Source of the DNA: Aegilops tauschii subsp. strangulata | Taxonomy: Eukaryota > Streptophyta > Magnoliopsida > Poales > Poaceae | Assembly: GCF_002575655.3 (NCBI RefSeq) | Contig: NC_053040.3 | Location: 154,195,148-154,259,147, forward strand | Length of the DNA: 64,000 nt | Direction: 5' to 3' | Shown: positions 1 through 12,101 of the stretch, one piece after another | Layout: each line of letters begins with the position of its first letter | Numbering within the stretch: position 1 is the first letter of the stretch | Notes under the pieces: generated by a model | Databases searched by the model: none | Told to the model about the DNA's origin: nothing | The model's input: the letters and a program-made list of their open reading frames with translations, nothing else | Made by a program: the position numbers and the translations under genes

Positions 1-198
1 ATTTATTGTCAATCTAACCCTTTCATCCAAACACCTCTTTGGCTAGAGTTAGTTCAGGGTTAGTCATGAGTTAGTCTAACCTCTAGCTAAGTTAGAGTAT
101 CCAAACAGGAGCAGTATAGGACATGCAAGTTGCTCAAAGCATACCGTCAAATTCGTACATGAATGGATTTCTTTTTTTGAAACGGAACGTGAAAGGAT
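1..198. other. left-edge low-copy DNA, no gene
   Basis: No coding potential is recognised. The first 120 bases hold repeated CTAAC/GTTAG words in both orientations, as in the ends of some small DNA transposons, but no matching inverted terminus can be closed inside the window. With 1919-3020 it forms the sequence into which the solo LTR was inserted. Confidence 0.5.
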
Positions 199-203
199 CT
201 TTG
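199..203. repeat. target-site duplication of the solo LTR
   Basis: CTTTG lies immediately before the LTR's TG terminus and is repeated exactly at 1914-1918 after its CA terminus. A 5-bp duplication is the normal LTR-retrotransposon footprint and fixes both edges. Confidence 0.9.
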
Positions 204-1913
204 TGAAGGAAATATGCCCTAGAGGCAATAATAAAGTATTATATATTTCCTTATATCATGATAAATGTTTATTATTCATGCTAGAATTGTATTAACCGGA
301 AACATAATACATGTGTGAATACATAGACAAACAGAGTGTCACTAGTATGCCTCTACTTGACTAGCTCGTTAATCAAAGATGGTTATGTTTCCTAGCCATA
401 GACATGAGTTGTCATTTGATTAACGGGATCACCTCATTAGGAGAATGACGTGATTGACATGACCCATTACGTTAGCTTAGCACCCGATCGTTTAGTATGT
501 TGCTATTGCTTTCTTCATGACTTATACATGTTCCTATGACTATGAGATTATGCAACTCCCGTTTACCGGAGGAACACTTTGTGTGCTACCAAACGTCACA
601 ACGTAACTGGGTGATTATAAAGGTGCTCTACAAGTGTCTCCAAAAGTACTTGTTGGGTTGGTGTATTTCGAGATTAGGATTTGTCACTCCGATTGTCGGA
701 GAGGTATCTCTGGGCCCACTCGGTAATGCACATCACTATAAGCCTTGCAAGCATTGTGACTAATGAGTTAGTTACGGGATGATGTATTACGGGACGAGTA
801 AAGAGACTTGCCGGTAACGAGATTGAACTAGGTATCGAGATACCGACGATCGAATCTCGGGCAAGTAACATACCGATGACAAAGGGAACAACGTATGTTG
901 TTATGCGGTCTGACCGATAAAGATCTTCGTAGAATATGTGGGAGCCAATATGGGCATCCAGGTCCCGCTATTGGTTATTGACCGGAGAGGTGTCTCGGTC
1001 ATGTCTACATAGTTCTCGAACCCGAAGGGTCCGCACGCTTAACGTTACGATGACAGTTTTATTGAGTTTTGATGTACCGAAGGAGTTCGGAGTCCCGGAT
1101 GAGATCGGGGACATGACGAGGAGTCTCGAAATGGCCGAGACGTAAAGATCGATATATTGGACGACTATATTCGGACTTCGGAAAGGTTCCGAGTGATTCG
1201 GGTATTTTTCGGAGTACCGGAGAGTTACGGGAATTCGTATTGGGCCTTAATGGGCCATACGGGAAAGGAGAGAAAGACCCCAAAGGGTGGCCGCACCCCT
1301 CCCCATGGGCTAGTCCGAATTGGACTAGGGAAGGGGGGCGCCCCCTTCCTTCTTTCTCCTTCCACCTTCCCTTCTCCTACTCCCACAAGGAAAGGAGGAG
1401 TCCTACTCCCGGTGGGAGTAGGACTCCCCCCTTTGGCGCGCCTCTTTCCTTGGCCGGCTGCCTCCTCCTTGCTCCTTTATATACGGGGGCAGGGGGGCAC
1501 CCCATAGACACAACAATTGATCCTTGAGATCTCTTAGCCGTGTGCGGTGCCCCCCTCCACCATATTACACCTCGATAATATCGTTGCGGAGCTTAGGCGA
1601 AGCCCTGCGACGGTGGAACATCATCATCGTCACCACGCCATCGTGCTGACGAAACTCTCCCTCAACACTCGGCTGGATCGGAGTTCGAGGGACGTCATCG
1701 AGCTGAACGTGTGTAGAACTCGGAGGTGCCGTGCGTTCGGTACTTGATCAGTCGGATCGTGAAGACGTACGACTACATCAACCGCGTTGTGATAACGCTT
1801 CCGCTATCGGTCTACGAGGGTACGTGGACAACACTCTCCCCTCTCGTTGCTATGCATCACCATGATCTTGCGTGTGCGTAGGACAATTTTTGAAATTACT
1901 ACGTTCCCCAACA
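204..1913 (+). mobile_element. solo LTR, Angela/BARE-type Copia
   Basis: This 1,710-bp LTR starts TGAAGGAAATATGCCC and ends GTTCCCCAACA. The opening words (GAAATATGCCCTAGAGGC) match the termini of the full-length Copia element at 18537-27272, here in the opposite orientation. A TATA-like TATATA sits at 1478-1483, followed by the usual R/U5-like GC-rich stretch. No internal domain or second LTR is present and the flanks carry a perfect CTTTG duplication, so the element was reduced to one LTR by recombination between its two LTRs. All ORFs inside it are incidental. The family name rests on recall of Triticeae LTRs; the solo-LTR structure is read directly. Confidence 0.93.
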
Positions 1914-1918
1914 CTTTG

Positions 1919-3020
1919 AATGATATAATTTTCAAATTATATAAAATCTTATCAATAGTCAAAGGCAACCTCGAAGAATACATTAGGCCCTATATAAAAT
2001 CTTATCAATAGTGAAAACCAAGTGTTAGTACTACACCAAACAAGTTCAAAATGAGAAACTGGACCCACTCACGGCACGACACGCCTGTCTCGTTTGGTCC
2101 GTCGATAAGCGCTTTCTCTTCTTGGCATAACAATAGAGTACAGTAATTTTTTTAGAATGCTCTTGGCATGTCGCTAACATGTGATGAGTTAACCGACCTC
2201 AATAGACGGCAAAATCGCTAGCCCGCCGCACTTTGAGAGAGACGAGGAGCGAGAAACGATACGAGCTGGTGGATTACTAGAGCTAGGTGTCGCACGAAGG
2301 CCAAGAAATAAGGTGATAGCGTGGGTTGGCCATGTATGATGTAACTATACTGGGCTGCCGTGTTTCGGACTCTTCTGGTCTACTGTGGAGAAGATTGGGT
2401 AGATTTTATATCACCGAATAAAAATATTAAAGAGTCCAGACGCTCCACCGCGAGGTTTCTTGCTCCTTCTCGGTCATCGAAAAGCGTTCTTCTAAGTTTT
2501 GCCGACACGTGGGACATCCAGCATCCAGGTCCACGTGTCATGCAAGAAAATGGAGTTAAGTGTAGTAGGAGAGACTCACCAACGGTCACGAACGTAGGTG
2601 GAGTACGTGCACGAATAACCCGAAAATAGGAATACGAGCATGAAGAGAAGAGGTGCAGGCACCGACGTAGGTACTCTTTGCCTCTTTACCTAATACTCAC
2701 GCGCGGGTACACGGTGAGCTCATTTCTGTATGAAGAGGCAGCTCACCTGATAATTTGGCGAGTGTAGTAGTTGTTCATGGGAACCACGCGTGGACGAATC
2801 AAAGTTTGATCATGACACGGTGGCGCGTTTTTTATAAATTAAGTTATTCTATTCGATGGCACGTATGCAACATTATTTTCTCAATGGAACGTGAATCGTG
2901 CACGCACTGAATGACGGAGCACGGGATGGTAGCCATGGACATGGTCAGCCCTTTTTGGAGACTAATACACTACTTTTGATGTGTCTCGTCAACTTGCAAA
3001 CGAGGAGAAGCATGGCAATC
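1919..3020. other. low-copy intergenic DNA
   Basis: No recognisable gene or transposon end. Composition is mixed, with no long ORF that resembles a protein family. The only notable signals are two G-box words at 2504-2539. The right edge is approximate: from about 3021 the sequence reads as the internal region of a Gypsy element. Confidence 0.5.
2504..2539. promoter_or_regulatory. inverted pair of G-box/ABRE-like words
   Basis: GACACGTGG at 2504-2512 and its exact reverse complement CCACGTGTC at 2531-2539 face each other across 18 bases. Both contain the CACGTG core bound by plant bZIP and bHLH factors. No gene start is recognised nearby, so a regulatory role is only possible; the pair may be a relic of a lost promoter. 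Confidence 0.3.
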
Positions 3021-5138
3021 CCTACTCACTCACATTGATATCTATTGATGGGCATCTCCATAGCCCGTTGATACGCCTAGTTGATGTGAGACTATCTTCT
3101 CCTTTTTTTGTCTTCTCCACAACCACCATTCTATTCCACATATAGTGCTATGTCCATGGCTCACGCTCATGTATTGCGTGAAGATTGAAAAGTTTGAGAA
3201 CACCAAAAGTATGAAACAATTGCTTGGCTTGTCATCGGGGTTGTGCATGATTTAAATATTTTGTGTGGTGAAGATAGAGCATATCCAGACTATATGATTT
3301 TGTAGGGATAACTTTCTTTGGCCATGTTATTTTTGAGAAGACATAATTGCTTAGTTAGTATGCTTGAAGTATTATTATTTTTTATGTCAATATTAAACTT
3401 TTATCTTGAATCTTTCGGATCTGAATATTCATACCACAAATAAGAGAATTACATTGAAAATTATGCAAAGAAGCATTCCACATCAAAAATTCTTTTTTTA
3501 TCATTTACCTACTCGAGGACAAGCAGGAATTAAGCTTGGGGATGCTTGATACGTCTCCAACGTATCTATAATTTTTTATTGTTCCATGCTATATTATACT
3601 CTATTTTGGATGTTGAATGGGCTTTATTATACACTTTTATATTATTTTTGGGACTAACCTATTAACCGGAGGCCCAGCCCAAATTGCTGTTTTTTGCCTA
3701 TTTCAGTGTTTCGAAGGAAAAGGATATCAAACGGAGTCCAAACGGAATGAAACCTTTGGGAACGTGATTTTCGGAACAAATGTGATCCAGAGGACTTGGA
3801 GTCTACGCAAAGCAATCAATGAGGAAGGCACGAGGCAGGGAGCGCGCCTACCCCCCACCCCCCAGGCGCACCCTCCACCCTCGTGGGCCCCTCGTTGCTC
3901 CACCGACGTACTTCTTCCTCCTATATATACCTACATACCCCCAAACGATCAGATACGGAGCCAAACCCTATTTCCACCGCCGCAACCTTCTGTACCCGTG
4001 AGATCCCATCTTGGGGCCTTTTCCGGCGCTCCGCCGGAGGGGGCATTGATCATGGAGGGCTTCTACATCAACACCATAGCCTCTCCGATGATGTGTGAGT
4101 AGTTTACTTCAGACCTTCGGGTCCATAGTTATTAGCTAGATGGCTTCTTCTCTCTCTTTGGATCTCAATACCATGTTCTCCTCGATCTTCTTGGAGATCT
4201 ATTTGATGTAATTCTTCTTTTGCGGTGTGTTTGTCAAGATCCGATGAATTGTGGGTTTATGATCAAGATTATCTATGAACAATATTTGAATTTCCTCTGA
4301 ATTCTTTTATGTATGATTGGTTATCTTTGCAAGTCTCTTTGAACTATCAGTTTGGTTTGGCCTACTAGATTGATCTTTCTTGCAATGGGAGAAGTGCTTA
4401 GCATTGGGTTCAATCTTGCGGTGTCCTTTCCCAGTGACAGCAGGGGCAGCAAGGCACGTATTGTATTGTTGCCATCGAGGATAAAAATATGGGGTTTATA
4501 TCATATTGCTTGAGTTTATCCCTCTACATCATGTCATCTTTCTTAAAGCATTACTCTGTTCTTATGAACTTAATACTCTAGATGCATGCTGGATAGCGGT
4601 TGATGTGTGGAGTAATAGTAGTAGATGCAGAATCGTTTCGGTCTATTTGTCGCGGACGTGATGCCTATATACATGATCATACCTAGATATTCTCATAACT
4701 ATGCTCAATTCTATCAATTGCTTGACAGTAATTTGTACACCCACCGTTATACTTATGCTCTTGAGAGAAGCCACTAGTGAAACCTATGGCCCCCGGGTCT
4801 ATCTTCCAGCATATTAATCTTCCAACACTTAGTTATTTTTATTGCCGTTTATTTTACTTTGCATCTTTATTTACTCTTTATCATAAAAATACCAAAAATA
4901 TTATCTTATCATATCTATCAGATCTCACTCTCGTAAGTGACCGTGAAGGGATTGACAACCCCTTTATTGCGTTGGTTGCGAGGTTCTTATTTGTTTGTGT
5001 AGGTGCGTGGGAATTGAGCGTGATCTCCTACTGGATTGATACCTTGGTTCTCAAAAACTGAGGGAAATACTTACGCTACTTTACTGCATCACCCTTTCCT
5101 CTTCAAGGGAAAACCAATGCAGTGCTCAAGAGGTAGCA
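3021..5138 (+). mobile_element. 3' end of a Gypsy element (TGATACGTCTCC family)
   Basis: About 525 bp of non-coding internal sequence ends in the polypurine tract AAGCTTGGGGATGCT (3532-3546), followed by a complete-looking LTR at 3547-5138 (1,592 bp; TGATACGTCTCC to GAGGTAGCA). The same polypurine tract and LTR start recur at 63182-63207. A TATA box, TATATATA, lies at 3922-3929. Gag, pol and the 5' LTR are absent, so the element is truncated on the left near 3021. I believe this is an abundant Triticeae Gypsy family, perhaps Athila-type, but the name is not certain. Confidence 0.85.
3547..5138 (+). repeat. 3' LTR of the truncated Gypsy element
   Basis: The left edge is set by the polypurine tract and the TG terminus. 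The right edge is set by the final GTAGCA, after which the sequence changes to unrelated DNA. The matching 5' LTR is not in the window, so the target duplication cannot be tested. Confidence 0.8.
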
Positions 5139-5619
5139 GGGAGCACGGTGGCCTAGGAATAAAACGAGGTTTCATATGTCCCAATTCTATACGGAAATGC
5201 ACAACAGGGGATAAGAGACTTATCTGAATCTGCAGCCCCCGGCAATCTTGGCTTGCCGCGGTTGACTCCTTGTGTCCGCAGCCCTCGGCAACCTTGGCTT
5301 GCCGGGGCCGGAGCGCCGGCTTGTTCTCTCTCTCCCATATAGCTCAGCAGAAATTTCCATGTGCCCTGCGAACCAAAAGAGGACGGAAAGGAACAGAGAG
5401 ACGCACACTCGACCTCTATGCAGGGGTTAGTCGCCGCTAAGCACTATCAACCCTAACCGAGGGAGAGACTTAACCTAGCATGCATGCTAAAACTTAGGGC
5501 GCCAGCGCTTCATTTATTTATGCTCAGGGTCTGCGCCTGGCTTTGTACAGAGGGTTACATGCCTCGTCGGCAAGGCTTGTACAAAAGGTGGCTTGCCGGG
5601 GGGGCCCGTCAACCGCGCC
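5139..5619 (-). other. 3' non-coding tail of the Tat-type element
   Basis: The sequence lies between the integrase stop and the truncation point. It contains GGCAA...CTTGCCG hairpin-like words near 5236 and 5282 that resemble those in the element's LTR. No gene is seen. Where the element ends and other DNA could begin inside this stretch is not clear. Confidence 0.5.
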
Positions 5620-6411
5620 TTATGGGTAAAACTTGCGAAGATGTTCAATATTCCAGGAATTGCAAACTGGAATAGCATCTTCGGTCTCTAGGCGAACTGC
5701 GCCGGGCCTGGTGACTCGTATTACCCGGTAAGGGCCTTCCCACTTCGGCGTCAACTTGTTGGAATCCTTGGCCGATTGAACGCACCGAAGAACAAGGTCG
5801 CCTTCCTCAAAGCTTCGGGCATGAACCTTGCGGCTATGGTAGCGGCGCAAGGCTTGCTGGTAGCGCACTGCTCTCACAGCTGCGCGAAGACGATCTTCCT
5901 CAAGGAGCGTTGCGTCATCTTGCCGCAATTGCTCTTGCTCAAGCTCGTCATAAGTGAGCACTCGAGGTGACTCATATGTGAGTTCCGTGGGGAGAACTGC
6001 TTCTGCCCCGTATACCAGGGCAAAGGGTGTATGGCCGGTGGCTCGATTTGGCGTCGTTCTGATTGACCAAAGAACCGCCGGCAACTCATCAATCCAGCGT
6101 CATCCGCTCTTGTGCAACCTGTCAAAAGTCTTTGTCCTCAGGCCTCGCAGTACTTTAGCATTTTCCCTCTCCGCCTGGCCGTTGCTCCGTGGGTGTGCCA
6201 CGGAAGCGAAACAGACCTTGCTGCCGAGGTCTTGGATGTATTGTATGAAGGTGTGGCTTGTGAACTGCGTGCCGTTGTCGGTGATGACTCTGTTTGGCAC
6301 ACCAAAACAGCAGACTAGCCCCTTGAAGAACTTGACGGCTGACTGCGCTGTCATCTTTCTCACTGCTTCCACCTCCGGCCACTTTGTGAACTTGTCGATT
6401 GCAATGTACAA
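5620..6411 (-). pseudogene. integrase core and C-terminal domain (Gypsy pol)
   Basis: Two overlapping frames together give the DDE integrase. 6411-6100 carries the first catalytic Asp in IAIDKFTKWPE, the second in VITDNGTQFTS and the Glu in SNGQAERENAKVL. 6084-5620 continues with the post-core helix region and the C-terminal domain, ending LRKFYP then stop. A frameshift separates them near 6090. The three acidic residues are all present, but the protein cannot be made in one piece. The enzyme would join element cDNA to chromosomal DNA. It is the last pol domain, as expected for Gypsy. Confidence 0.85.
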
Positions 6412-6576
6412 GTACTCAAATCCCCCGACAGCGCGGGGGAAAGGGCCCAGTATGTCGAGCCCCCAGACCGAAAATGGCCAGGAGAGAGGAATTGTTTGAA
6501 GGGCTTGAGCTGGTTCATGAAGCTTCTTCTAATGGAACTAACACGCTTCACACTTGGTTACTAGTGCCGTTGCATC

Positions 6577-6768
6577 CTAGAGGGCGGTGGGCCAGAAGAA
6601 ACCTTGCCGGAATGCCTTGCCGGCAACGGCCCTCGACCCTATGTGGGAACCACATATGCCTCCGTGTATCTCTTCCAACAGCTCCAGTCCTTCCTCCTGG
6701 GGAATGCACTTCAATTTCACACCGTTCGGTCTTTTCCTGTACAGGACGTCGTCGACGAACTGATACAT
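6577..6768 (-). pseudogene. integrase zinc-binding (H2C2) region
   Basis: The frame reads DDVLYRKRPNG followed by IHGGICGSHIG, the His-containing half of the H2C2 zinc finger that precedes the integrase core, then FRQGFFWPTAL. The Cys half (KCEAC) follows in a nearby frame around 6545-6570 and is cut by a TAG where relatives have Gln. It lies between the RNase H and integrase-core pieces, as expected. Confidence 0.7.
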
Positions 6769-6801
6769 GGCAGACCGACGGGCTACTTTCTCGGCTTCTT
6801 C

Positions 6802-8286
6802 CTACTCCTCAGGGAGTTCCCCTGTTTGGAGGAATCGGACGGTACGCTGTGCCCATGCCGGAGCCTGGGGCTCGACGGCAAGGACCAAAGGCATTTCCTC
6901 TACCATGGGTGAGGCCGTCTCTACGGCTAGGGCTTGACGCCCTGCCAGAGTCGGTTGCCCCTCGGCAGGTTCAGTGTCCATGGCAACATCCTTGCCGGCG
7001 GCTCCTGGGGGCTCGGCAGGAGAGTACTTGCCGGGGCCTGATTTCCTTCGCTTATGTTGCTCTGTTGATGGTTCAACGGATGGTTGAGTTAACCGAACCA
7101 CAAAAGTACCTGGTTCCACAGGTAGTTTGAAGGCAGTGCGCTTCGACAGGTAGTCGGCAATGTCGTTCTCCACTCGGGGAACATGCTCCGCTTGTATACT
7201 ATCAAAGCACTCCTCCAGCTTCCTCACCTCATCTACGTAGGCCTCCATCAACAGGCTTTGATTTTCTTTGTTGACTTGCCTGACGACAAGCTGTGAATCA
7301 CCCCTGACGATGAGCTTCTTGATCCCGAGGTCTGCCGCGATCCTGAGACCGGCAAGCAACCCCTCATATTCAGCAGTGTTGTTCGTGGACATCTCCCTAG
7401 GAAAGTGCATCTGGATTACATACTTGAGGTGCTCTCCGGTGGGCGCCACAAGTAGCACACCAGCACCGGCGCCTTGTAGCGAGAAAGCCCCGTCAAAGTA
7501 CATAATCCAGTTGCGAGTTGCTTCCTTGCCGGGGAGAGTGGTCTCCTGGATCTCTTCGTCGGGCGTTGAGGTCCATTCCCCAATGAACTCTGCCAAGACT
7601 CTGCTCTGGATTGTCGAAGTACTTTCGAACTTCAAACCAAAGCTCGACAGTTCCAAGGCCCACTCCACGATCCTCCCGGTCACGTCTGGGTTATGCAGTA
7701 TCCGTTGCAACGGGAGGCGGGTGACGACGGTGATTTCATGGGCTTGGAAGTAATGAAGCAGCTTCCTCGAGGCCATAAGGAGGCCGTAGAGCAATTTCTG
7801 CACACCGGAGTACCATGACCTAGCCCCCTGCAAGAGGGAGCTGACGAAGTAAACCGGGTGTTGCATCATCTTCTTCTTCTGCACCACTTCATTTGGTTGC
7901 ACGGGCCCCGTCCCGATGGCGTCAGACTCTGCTGTGGGCTTAGCCTTGCCGGCACCGGGCCCTGCCGGGGGGAGCTCCGGCTCGCCATCCGCCAGTCCTG
8001 TTGTTGCCACTGCCTCTTCATCAACATCCCTCTGTGCCACTAGCGCGGCGCTGACCACTTGATTCGTTGCCACTACATACAGCAGCAATGGCTCTTGTGG
8101 CTTAGGCGCAACTAGTATCGGTGTAGAGGAGAGGTATTTCTTCAAATCCTGTAGTGCTGCTTCGGCCTCTGGGGTCCATTCCATTGGGCCCGCCTTTTTC
8201 AAGATTTTGAAAAAGGGAAGGGCACGCTCAGCAGACTTGGAGATGAATCTGCTCATGGCGACAACGCAGCCAGTGAGCCGACGCAC
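6802..8286 (-). pseudogene. RT connection, RNase H and second RNase H-like domain
   Basis: This open frame of 494 codons starts in the RT thumb/connection (MSRFISKSAERALPFF, WTPEAEAALQDLKKYL) and runs through a retroviral-type RNase H-like region (LLLYVVATNQVVSAALV). It then enters a second RNase H of the archaeal/plant type, with Asp in MYFDGAFSLQG, Glu in NNTAEYEGLLAGL and Asp in VRGDSQLVVRQV. Having both regions argues for the Tat lineage. It ends before the integrase finger. It is open over its whole length but disconnected from RT by a stop at the start of this segment. Confidence 0.8.
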
Positions 8287-8359
8287 ATCCTTGATCCGCT
8301 TGGGCGCCTCAATCTACTCGATAGCCTTGATCTTTGTCTGGGTTCGCCTCGATCCCACG

Positions 8360-9063
8360 CTATGACACAAAGAACCCGAGACGTTTGCCGGGCGGAACGC
8401 TGAAGACACACTTCTCAGGGTTCAACTTGAGGTTGATCTTGCGCAGATTTGCAAACGTCTCTTCTAAATCTTGTACAAGTGTTGCCTTGTCCTTTGTTTT
8501 GACCACTATGTCATCCATATAAGCTTCGATATTTCTATGTAGCTGGGGCTCAAAACCAATTTGGACTACTCTTGCAAACGTTGAGCCAACACTCTTCAAC
8601 CCGAAAGGCATCGGTAAAAAGCAATACATACCACATGGGGTGATGAACGCTGTCTTCTCTCCGTCTTCTCTCGTCATGAAGATCTGGTGGTATCCTGAGT
8701 AGGTGTCAAGGAATGATAGCAAGTCACACCCGGCCGTGGAGTCAGCAATCTGGTCAATGCGCATCAATGGGAAAGGGTCCTTTGGACAGGCCTTATTGAT
8801 ATCTGTGTAATCAATACACATCCTCCACTTCCCATTTGCCTTACGCATCACCACCGGATTGGCCAACCACGTTGGATGGAGTACCCTCTCACCAAGCCTG
8901 CCACTTCTAACTTCCTGATCTCCTCTGTGATGAACTCCTGCCTTTCCAAAGCTTGCTTCCTGACCTTCTGCTTGACGGGTCGCGCATGAGGACAGACAGC
9001 GAGATGGTGCTCAATCACCTCCCTGGGAACGCCGGGGATGTTGGATGCTTGCCATGCAAACAC
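8360..9063 (-). pseudogene. reverse transcriptase (Gypsy pol)
   Basis: 9063-8848 gives the RT N-terminal fingers (FAWQASNIPGVPREVIEHHL, then KVRKQALERQEFI). After a frameshift, 8866-8360 gives VMRKANGKWRMCIDY, LLSFLDTYSGYHQI, MPFGLKSVGSTF and the catalytic box EAYMDDIVV. It ends GKRLGFFVS at a TAG where relatives read on, consistent with a CAG-to-TAG change. Catalytic Asp residues are present; the frame breaks make it non-functional. Confidence 0.85.
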
Positions 9064-9102
9064 ATCAACATTCGCCCGCAGGAAAGTGACGAGCGCGCCT
9101 TC

Positions 9103-10908
9103 CTATTTGCTGTTGAGGGTGGAGCTTATGGTGAAAGCCCCTCCCGTGCCATCCTCCTTGACGGACACCTTCTTGGTTTCTGGTGGCGCGGCTCTGGATT
9201 TCTTGCTCTTGTCGGTGGAGCTCTCTGGCACGTCCTCGACGGGAGCACAACACTCCGAAGAGGTGCGCTTGCCGGAGTGGGCGCGAGAGGTCTTGCCGGT
9301 CTTCTTCCCATCCGGAGCTTCAACGGCAGGAGCAAGTGCCTTGGCGGCAGTTGCTGCAACTGCTTCTCGGTAGAGTTGGTCGGCGCAGATCAGCGCGTCC
9401 TTCTTGTCGGAGGGGACGGTGATGATGGTCATCGGCCTAGGCATCTTCAGCGTGTTGTAGGCGTAATGCGACGCCGCCATGAACTTGGCTAGTGCCGGGC
9501 GGCCGAGGATCCCGTTGTAGGGCAAAGGGATCTCGGCTACATCGAAGACAATCCTCTCCGTCCTGTAGTTCAACTCGCCCCCAAATGTCACAGGCAGTGT
9601 GACCTTACCCTTCAGCTGACTCCTTCCCGGGTTGACCCCTTGAAACGTGCCCGTCTCCTCGAGGTCTCCACCAGGAATCTGCAGCCTTTTGATCACAATG
9701 GGCGAGATCAAGTTCAGACCGGCCCTGCCGTCAACTAGCATCTTTGTCACCTTGAGGTTGTGTATCGTTGGTGAAACCAACAATGACAAACACCCGACCG
9801 CAATTGTGCGATCAGGGTGGTCTTCAATGTCAAAGATGATAGGCGTGCTGGACCACTTCAGTGGCTTCTGAGCGTCGAATGATGGCTCCGCCGCTGTGAT
9901 CTCACGCGCCCACTGCTTGAGCTGGCGGTGAGAGGTATGCAGCGAGGCGCCACCATCGACGCACATGGCCTCCGTAGCTTTCTGGAACTCATGCTCGCCG
10001 GACTCATCGTCCTCATCATGATCATCGTCTTCCTGCTTCTTGTTATGGCTCCAAGCGGGCCTCTCTTGCTGGTTACCCTTGCCGCGGCGGCCTCCTTGGC
10101 TGCCATGCTTCTTGCCGGATCCTTCGGCACCATCCTGACCCTTCTCCTTGTCCCGCCTCTCATACTCGGCCTTTTGCTTTTCAGCAAGCAACTCAACTTG
10201 TCGGCAGTTCTGGAGGTCGTGGCCCTTGGTGCGGTGGATCTTGCAATACTGCTTGTCGGAGCCTCCTGGCTTGTCGGCAGCCGCCAAGGCCCGGCAAGCG
10301 GCGCACCCGGCAATCTCCTTGCCGGGGTCGTCTACCTTGGCCTTCTTGGCAGTGCCGGTGTCGTCGGATCCCTCGACGGCAAGCACGGCCTTGCCCTTGC
10401 GCTTCCTGTTGCAACGCCGGCCCTTCTTCGTCGGGGCGGCGGTGTCATCGTCTGTAGAGTCGGTTTCCGCGCCGGCGTCCTCGCCGGTGTACTTCCTTCC
10501 CTCTTCAGCCCGAGCGCATCTGTCGACCAGAACATAAAGTTCGGCCACATCCTTGACCTTGTTCATCGCCAGCTCTTCACGCATCTTGCGGTTGCGCACA
10601 TTCTGATGGAATGCGCTGATCACGGCGGTGGGATGAACATCTGGAATGTTGTATTGCACTCGGCTGAACCTCTGTATGTACTTGCGCAGGTTTTCATCTT
10701 CCTTCTGGGGGATGATATGCAGATCGCTCGCCTGGCCATGAGCTTGGTGGCCTCCAGTGAAGGCGCCAACGAACTCATGACACAAATCCGACCAAGAAGA
10801 AATGGAATCCGCCGGCAAGTGCATCAACCATGACATGACGTCGGGTTTGAGTGCCAACGGGAAGTAATTGGCAAGCACCTTGTCATCGTGAGCTCCAGCA
10901 GCCTGCAT
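9103..10908 (-). pseudogene. gag capsid, Cys/His knuckle and protease
   Basis: This is a 601-codon frame entered part-way through gag. Residues about 1-130 are capsid-like (WSDLCHEFVGAF, LRKYIQRFSRVQYNIPDVH). Lys/Arg-rich stretches follow, then CAACRAL and YCKIHRTKGHDLQNC, a variant zinc knuckle. The protease follows around residues 340-470, with MLVDGRAGLNLIS at the position of the D-G-G/S active loop and ILGRPALAKFMA behind it. Arg in that loop is unusual and may inactivate the protease. A charged linker leads to RT. This is the longest unbroken coding stretch of the element. Confidence 0.8.
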
Positions 10909-11109
10909 CGCGATGGTGTAGATGCTGAGGAACTCCGACGGGTGGGTCTTGCCATTGTACTTCTTGCCAACGTCGGGCTTGAACGTGCGGTGGGAGGGCC
11001 ATTGGAACTGCCGTAGCTCACGGGTAAAGGCTGCATAGCCTACCTCGTAAGGTAAGCCCCCAGCGCCTCCCGGTGCTGGGTGGTCTGTAGTGGGTCCTGC
11101 CCGCCTATC

Positions 11110-12027
11110 TTATTGGTGGCGTGCCCCGCGTCGGCGCTCGATGGTGGTTTGAGCGTCTTCATGGGCTCGCTCCCGAAGAACTTGGCGTTGATCGCGGTGG
11201 GTCCGTGGGTCGGACGATGCTATGGAAATGTTATCACAAGCGTCATCATGACGGACCGGTGCCTGCGGTAACTGGCGAGGAGGAGGAGAATGCACTGTGG
11301 CCGCAGCGCCTCCGGTCCTCCCACCACTGGCGTGTGGTGCTTCGACGGAGCGCCGGCCTAAGGGCCCCGCTGGTCGCGGCTCGTCCTTGTTGGCGATGCC
11401 GACGAGGCTCCGGATGGTGGCTCTCCACTCGTCGAGCTTCTCCGCAGCAGGAGGGAAGTCGAGGAGCAACTACGCGCGCTAAGGCCTCTGCCGGCGTAGG
11501 TGGCGGCGACACCTGCATGGACCGTGACGCGCTCCGACTTCTAACCATGTTAGAAGGATCTCCATCACAGCCCCGTGGCTACACGTCGTTTTCGCCAGCG
11601 CCTCGGCGAGCATGCTGGTCTTCTACGTCCCGTGAATGATGCACAGGACTCTTCCTGCGGCGGCACCCTGGGTCACTAGCGTGGTGGCGCTGTTCGTCGC
11701 GCACAACCTGGGAGGAGCGCGCTGCAGGCTCCGGCGTGGGCATCTTAGAAGTCGCCGCGCCGCCCGTATCTGGCATGACGCCACCCTTGGAGGGCCCCGC
11801 GCCGCCTGCGGGGGGCCGGCTCCGTCTTTCGACTGGGTGGCGTGCGGCTCATTGTCTTGTGCACGAACGACGCTGCTCGCCGGGCTTCGGCTGCTAGAGC
11901 GACGTGGGTGTTCGCGGGCCACGCCTCGGCTTCCATCCACAACCACCCCGTCGCCCGCCCGCACTGGCACGGGCCGTTCGGCCCCAGATGAACCAATCAC
12001 CGTGATCGTCTTCTTCTTGGGAGCCAT
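11110..12027 (-). pseudogene. gag N-terminal region
   Basis: The frame from 12027 begins MAPKKKTITVIGSSG about 75 bp inside the 5' LTR boundary, a plausible gag start, and runs to 11623. A second frame (11469-11110) carries DEWRATIRSLVGIAN, a conserved gag segment, and ends near 11110. The capsid frame starts at 10908 after a further shift. At least two frame changes separate the start codon from the capsid. The proline/arginine-rich look in places reflects very GC-rich DNA. Confidence 0.6.
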
Positions 12028-12101
12028 GACGGTGAAGCACTGCTAAACTAGCTACTAAACCGGATTCTCACAACTGCGCCCCCTACCTGGCCCGCCAAAG
12101 A

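Noticed and set aside
9928..10833. 301-codon plus-strand ORF with many hydrophobic residues
   Set aside because: It is the exact antisense of the gag/protease frame of the Tat-type element; its hydrophobic look comes from reading Lys/Glu-rich codons backwards.
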